Shown piece by piece: positions 31,052 to 34,088 of a DNA stretch of 34,088 nucleotides; position 1 is the first letter of the stretch, and each line of letters begins with the position of its first letter. Position numbers and translations under genes: made by a program. Origin of the DNA: HGM11416 sp045596285 (lineage in GTDB: Bacteria; Bacillota; Clostridia; Christensenellales; Borkfalkiaceae); assembly GCA_045596285.1 (NCBI GenBank), contig JAZOCA010000151.1:1-34088 (forward strand). Reading direction: 5' to 3'. The notes under the pieces are model-generated. The model searched no databases, was not told where the DNA came from, and saw nothing but the letters and a program-made list of their open reading frames with translations.

Positions 31052-33421
31052 TTTTTCATTCTCCTTAACAATTTCATTAATTTGGTTTTGTTTTATTTCA
31101 CAACCGCTATCGCAGTTTTGCTTTTTAAATTTCATAAAATTAATAGTGAGCGCATTTAAAACAACCGAAATACTAGATAAACTCATTGCAACAGAACCTA
31201 TCATGGGGTTGATTTTTAGCCCAAACGGATAATAGAAAATTCCACTTGCAATAACAACGCACACAAGGTTATATGCAAAAGCCCAAAACAGCCCGAGTTT
31301 AATTGTGTTAAGCACTCGCTTAGAAAGGTCTATTGCATTAACGATATCGGTTAGCGTTTTCCTAAGAAGAACGATATCGCCGGATTCAGCCGCTATATCG
31401 CTTCCGCCCCCCATTGCAATGCCTATATCGGCGCTCATAAGGGCGGGCGCGTCGTTTACTCCGTCGCCAACCATTGCAACGTATTCATTTTTCATTTTAA
31501 GTTGTTTAATAACTTCTTGTTTTTTATCGGGATAAACTTCTGCAATAACTTCATCTATTCCAACTTCGCGCGCTATATAAAGCGCGGTGTTATAATTATC
31601 GCCAGTTAACATAACCACTTTAATTTTTCGTTTTTTAAGCAGTTCAACAGCATTTTTGCTTTGCGGTTTTAACTGGTCTTTTAAAGCAATAAGTGCCCCT
31701 ATAACACCGTTAACAACCACTACAAGAACGGTTTTTCCCGCAGAAGAAAGGTTGTTTACTTCATTTAAAAGTTCTTCTTCTTTGTAATTAGGAAGTGCGT
31801 TTTTAAGGTTGCCTATAATATAACTTTTGCCTTTTACGGTTGCTTTTAATCCCATTCCGTCCACGCTTTCAAATTGACTTACTTCTTCGTTGTAAGCGCC
31901 TTTTTGCTTTGAATACTCGCAAATGGCGTGGGCAAGCGGGTGTTCAGATTTACTCTCTATAGAATACACCGCGTTAATAATTTCTTGCGCGTTACCTTGG
32001 TATAAAGTGAAATCGGTAACCGTGGGTGCGCCTTGCGTTAAAGTTCCCGTTTTATCTAGTACTACGGTGGTTATCTTGTGAGCGTTTTCTAAAATTTCTG
32101 CGTTTTTAATAAGTAAGCCGTTTTGCGCGCCTTTGCCTGTGCCTACCATAATTGCCACAGGGGTTGCAAGCCCAAGAGCGCAAGGGCAGGCGATTACTAC
32201 TAATGAAATGGCAAAGTTAAAAGAGAGTTCAAAAGAAGAACTTGCTATTAAATTCACTATGAAAGTGATAACCGCAACTGATAAAATAAGCGGTACGAAA
32301 ATCCCCGATATTTTATCTGCAAGCCGTGAAATAGGCGCTTTAGAGTTGGATGCTTCATCTACTAGTCGAATAATTTCGGATATAGAAGTATCTTCGCCTA
32401 CTTTGGTTGCCTCAATTTGAATATAGCCTGAATTTAAAGCGGTAGAGCAGTAAACTTCTTCCCCTTCGCCCTTTAACACGGGCATAGATTCTCCCGTTAT
32501 GTTCGCTTGATTTATAGCCCCTTGCCCGCTTGTTATAACGCCGTCTACGGGGATGAGTTCCCCTTTTTTAACAATCACGGTATCTCCCTTTATAACTTCA
32601 CTTATGGGAAGTGTAATTTGATTGCCGTTGCGAATAACAGTTGCTTTATCTGGGCTTAAAAGCATCATTTGTTCTATTGCTTTGGTGGTTTTTTTCTTGG
32701 AAAGACCTTCAAGATATTTACCAAGGCTAACTATTGTTAAAATCATGCCCGCGCTTTCAAAATACAAATTATCGTGGTATGTTTTTACTATTTGTGAAAA
32801 CTTTTCCACTTCGCTTGCGTTGGCGTTTTCAAGCGCGTTTATAAGTCCTTGTTGACCGTGCGCTATCATAAACAGCGCGAATATACCGTAAATAAGAGAT
32901 GCGGTTGAGCCTATCGCTATAAGGGTATCCATATTCGGCGCGCCTTTGAAAAGTTTTTTGTATCCTGAAATAAAATACTTGCGATAAATATAAATTATGG
33001 GCAAGGTTAAAATAAACTGCAGTAATGCAAATCCCATCGGATTTTTGTGGTGGTCGAATATATTGGGGGCGGGAAATCCCCACATCATATTGCCCATTGA
33101 AAAATACATCAGCGCAAGCAGTAATGCCACGCAGGTTATAAGTTTTAGTAGCGGGCGTTCTTGATTTTGTTCGCTTTTTTGCGGTGTACTTTTAGTATAA
33201 TTGTTTTTTTCGCCTTGTAAGTTGGCGGTGTAGCCCGCCTTTATTACGGCGTTTATTATTTGCTCGTCGGTTATTTTGTTTTGGTCGTATTCAACGAGCA
33301 TATTGTTTTTTAACAGATTTACCTGCACGCTTTTTACGCCTAGTTTTTCAACCGCCTTTTGGACGTGCGCAGAGCAAGCCGAACAGGTCATTCCGCCAAC
33401 TGTGAATTTGCTTTTTTTCAT
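30848..33421 (-). CDS. copA: Copper-exporting P1B-type ATPase with C-terminal CopZ domain
   Basis: 857 aa. Exports Cu(I). An N-terminal metal-binding domain (MTCSAC, C13 and C16) is followed by eight expected membrane helices, the CPC motif C412-P-C414, the phosphorylated D456 in DKTGTLT, the SEHPLA motif, GDGVNDAP, and the Cu-specific YN and MxxSS of the last helices. After about residue 765 a Cys- and Lys-rich linker leads to a second metal-binding domain (791-857, MMCMRC). Having a metal-binding domain at the C-terminus is unusual. Placed directly downstream of csoR (49-bp gap) and so copper-induced. Ribosome site AAAGGAAAA. Confidence 0.95.
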   Translation of the reverse strand: MKKSKFTVGGMTCSACSAHVQKAVEKLGVKSVQVNLLKNNMLVEYDQNKITDEQIINAVIKAGYTANLQGEKNNYTKSTPQKSEQNQERPLLKLITCVALLLALMYFSMGNMMWGFPAPNIFDHHKNPMGFALLQFILTLPIIYIYRKYFISGYKKLFKGAPNMDTLIAIGSTASLIYGIFALFMIAHGQQGLINALENANASEVEKFSQIVKTYHDNLYFESAGMILTIVSLGKYLEGLSKKKTTKAIEQMMLLSPDKATVIRNGNQITLPISEVIKGDTVIVKKGELIPVDGVITSGQGAINQANITGESMPVLKGEGEEVYCSTALNSGYIQIEATKVGEDTSISEIIRLVDEASNSKAPISRLADKISGIFVPLILSVAVITFIVNLIASSSFELSFNFAISLVVIACPCALGLATPVAIMVGTGKGAQNGLLIKNAEILENAHKITTVVLDKTGTLTQGAPTVTDFTLYQGNAQEIINAVYSIESKSEHPLAHAICEYSKQKGAYNEEVSQFESVDGMGLKATVKGKSYIIGNLKNALPNYKEEELLNEVNNLSSAGKTVLVVVVNGVIGALIALKDQLKPQSKNAVELLKKRKIKVVMLTGDNYNTALYIAREVGIDEVIAEVYPDKKQEVIKQLKMKNEYVAMVGDGVNDAPALMSADIGIAMGGGSDIAAESGDIVLLRKTLTDIVNAIDLSKRVLNTIKLGLFWAFAYNLVCVVIASGIFYYPFGLKINPMIGSVAMSLSSISVVLNALTINFMKFKKQNCDSGCEIKQNQINEIVKENEKMKSYIFKVEGMMCMRCVAHVQKACLSVSGVESAKADLESGMVEIVCDSEDTLQKAKDAVIAEDYKVL

Positions 33422-33470
33422 ACAATTTTTCCTTTTAGTCTTTGTTTTTTATAGGTTTAATATATACCGC

Positions 33471-33785
33471 TTAGTTAAATCTTTTAAAAATATCGGTAAT
33501 TTCATCAACAACTTGCGTGTTCCCTTTTTGAATTTTTTCTACTACGCAGGTTTTTAAGTGATCTTCCATAATTAAACTTGCCAAACCTTTAACCGCTTTG
33601 TCTATTGCGGAAAGTTGAATTAAAATATCGGTACAGTATCTGTTTTCCTCAATCATTTTTTTAACGCCGTTAAGCTGACCGGTTAGCCTATTTATTCTGC
33701 TAAACATATCCTTTATTTGCGCTTCTGTTCGCTCGGTGCTTTTCTTGCATGTGCACAAGTGTTCTTTTACGTTTGTGGGTTGCAT
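33471..33785 (-). CDS. csoR: Copper-sensing repressor CsoR
   Basis: 104 aa, all-helical DUF156-type repressor that releases DNA on binding Cu(I). The copper site is C51 (RYCTDIL), H76 (MEDH) and C80. Two additional Cys near the N-terminus (CTCKK, C11 and C13). The ATG at 33785 follows AAAGGAG; the longer reading frame would start upstream of the promoter and operator and is excluded. It heads the csoR-copA operon. Confidence 0.94.
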   Translation of the reverse strand: MQPTNVKEHLCTCKKSTERTEAQIKDMFSRINRLTGQLNGVKKMIEENRYCTDILIQLSAIDKAVKGLASLIMEDHLKTCVVEKIQKGNTQVVDEITDIFKRFN

Positions 33786-33798
33786 TTTATTCTCCTTT

Positions 33799-33851
33799 AA
33801 TATACCCCCATAGGGTATATATATTATAATACGAGTGCAGTTATTTGTCAA
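33799..33851 (-). promoter_or_regulatory. csoR promoter with CsoR operator
   Basis: On the minus strand TTGACA (33851-33846), 17-nt spacer and TATAAT (33828-33823). The palindrome ATATACCC (33800-33807) and GGGTATAT (33813-33820), the usual CsoR operator form with G/C-rich core, covers the transcription start. The arrangement implies autorepression relieved by copper. Confidence 0.88.
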
Positions 33852-34088
33852 GCAATAAAAACAAAATTTCTAACCTTTATGGTAAGCGAAATTGCTGTTT
33901 TTGGTAAAAAATGGGATAAAAACAAAAAAACAGGTACAAAAATGCAAATCAAAACAAATATGCAAAAAAGAAAATATACACTTTTGCTACTTATTTATAT
34001 ACAATAAGACCGAATTAAAGAAAAAAACTGTATTAATAAAATGTGAAAGAAAAAAACTTTATAAAATAGGCAATTTTTTTTTAAAACT
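33852..34088. other. AT-rich gene-free right edge
   Basis: Strongly A-rich on the plus strand with no ORF, hairpin or promoter I could support. It is probably part of an intergenic region continuing beyond the window. Confidence 0.4.

Noticed and set aside
33786..33851. Longer csoR starting at 33851
   Set aside because: That region contains the promoter and the CsoR operator; the ATG at 33785 has a proper ribosome site.

Overview
The window looks like a chromosomal segment of a strictly anaerobic, low-GC Gram-positive bacterium, probably an uncultured gut Clostridia relative. The evidence is a class III ribonucleotide reductase, rubrerythrin, GTP-dependent PEPCK, an Isc-type Fe-S operon with an Rrf2 regulator, a lysine riboswitch, lipoprotein signal peptides, strong AGGAG ribosome sites and TTGACA-17-TATAAT promoters. 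I find no rRNA, tRNA, transposase, phage gene or CRISPR array. I count 26 protein genes, plus one likely internally started CopZ.

Layout. 1-725: an untranslated region with three NrdR boxes and the nrdD promoter. 726-4943: nrdD (with a fused glutaredoxin-like domain), a thioredoxin-reductase-like flavoprotein and KDPG aldolase. 5136-6622: comFC and rubrerythrin. 6876-13087: a probable glycan-use operon made of a lipoprotein with three lectin-like repeats, a secreted GH127-type glycosidase and an ArsR-type regulator. 13147-15924 (minus): a lysine-riboswitch-controlled amino-acid ABC transporter. 16040-18271: iscR-iscS-iscU. 18594-20257 (minus): a DUF378 protein and two unknown proteins. 20554-22332: pckG, followed by about 440 bp of nested hairpins. 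23002-27074: a tightly packed shikimate operon, aroC - aroA/aroE fusion - aroQ - aroK. 27172-29784: a fused MacB-like ABC transporter. 29972-30694: an orphan lipoprotein. 30848-33851 (minus): the copper-response operon csoR-copA with a fused copZ.

The main unusual points are these. The lysine-type solute-binding protein appears circularly permuted: lobe 2 is encoded before lobe 1. An array of short, different hairpins separated by ATATAAC/ATATCAC heptamers follows pckG and is enclosed by an 11-bp inverted repeat ending in a T-tract. A family of terminators keeps a conserved loop (CTATAA-n-CGATTAA) while the stems differ. aroA is fused to an aroE that has lost its shikimate-binding N-terminus, and the EPSP synthase carries Ala at the position linked to glyphosate tolerance. 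NrdD is fused to its probable redoxin, and CopA to CopZ with an internal ribosome site kept.

Regulation can be read directly at several loci: tandem NrdR boxes 31 bp apart upstream of nrdD, a 9-bp inverted repeat at the iscR start site, a CsoR operator at the csoR start site, and a lysine riboswitch with a terminator.
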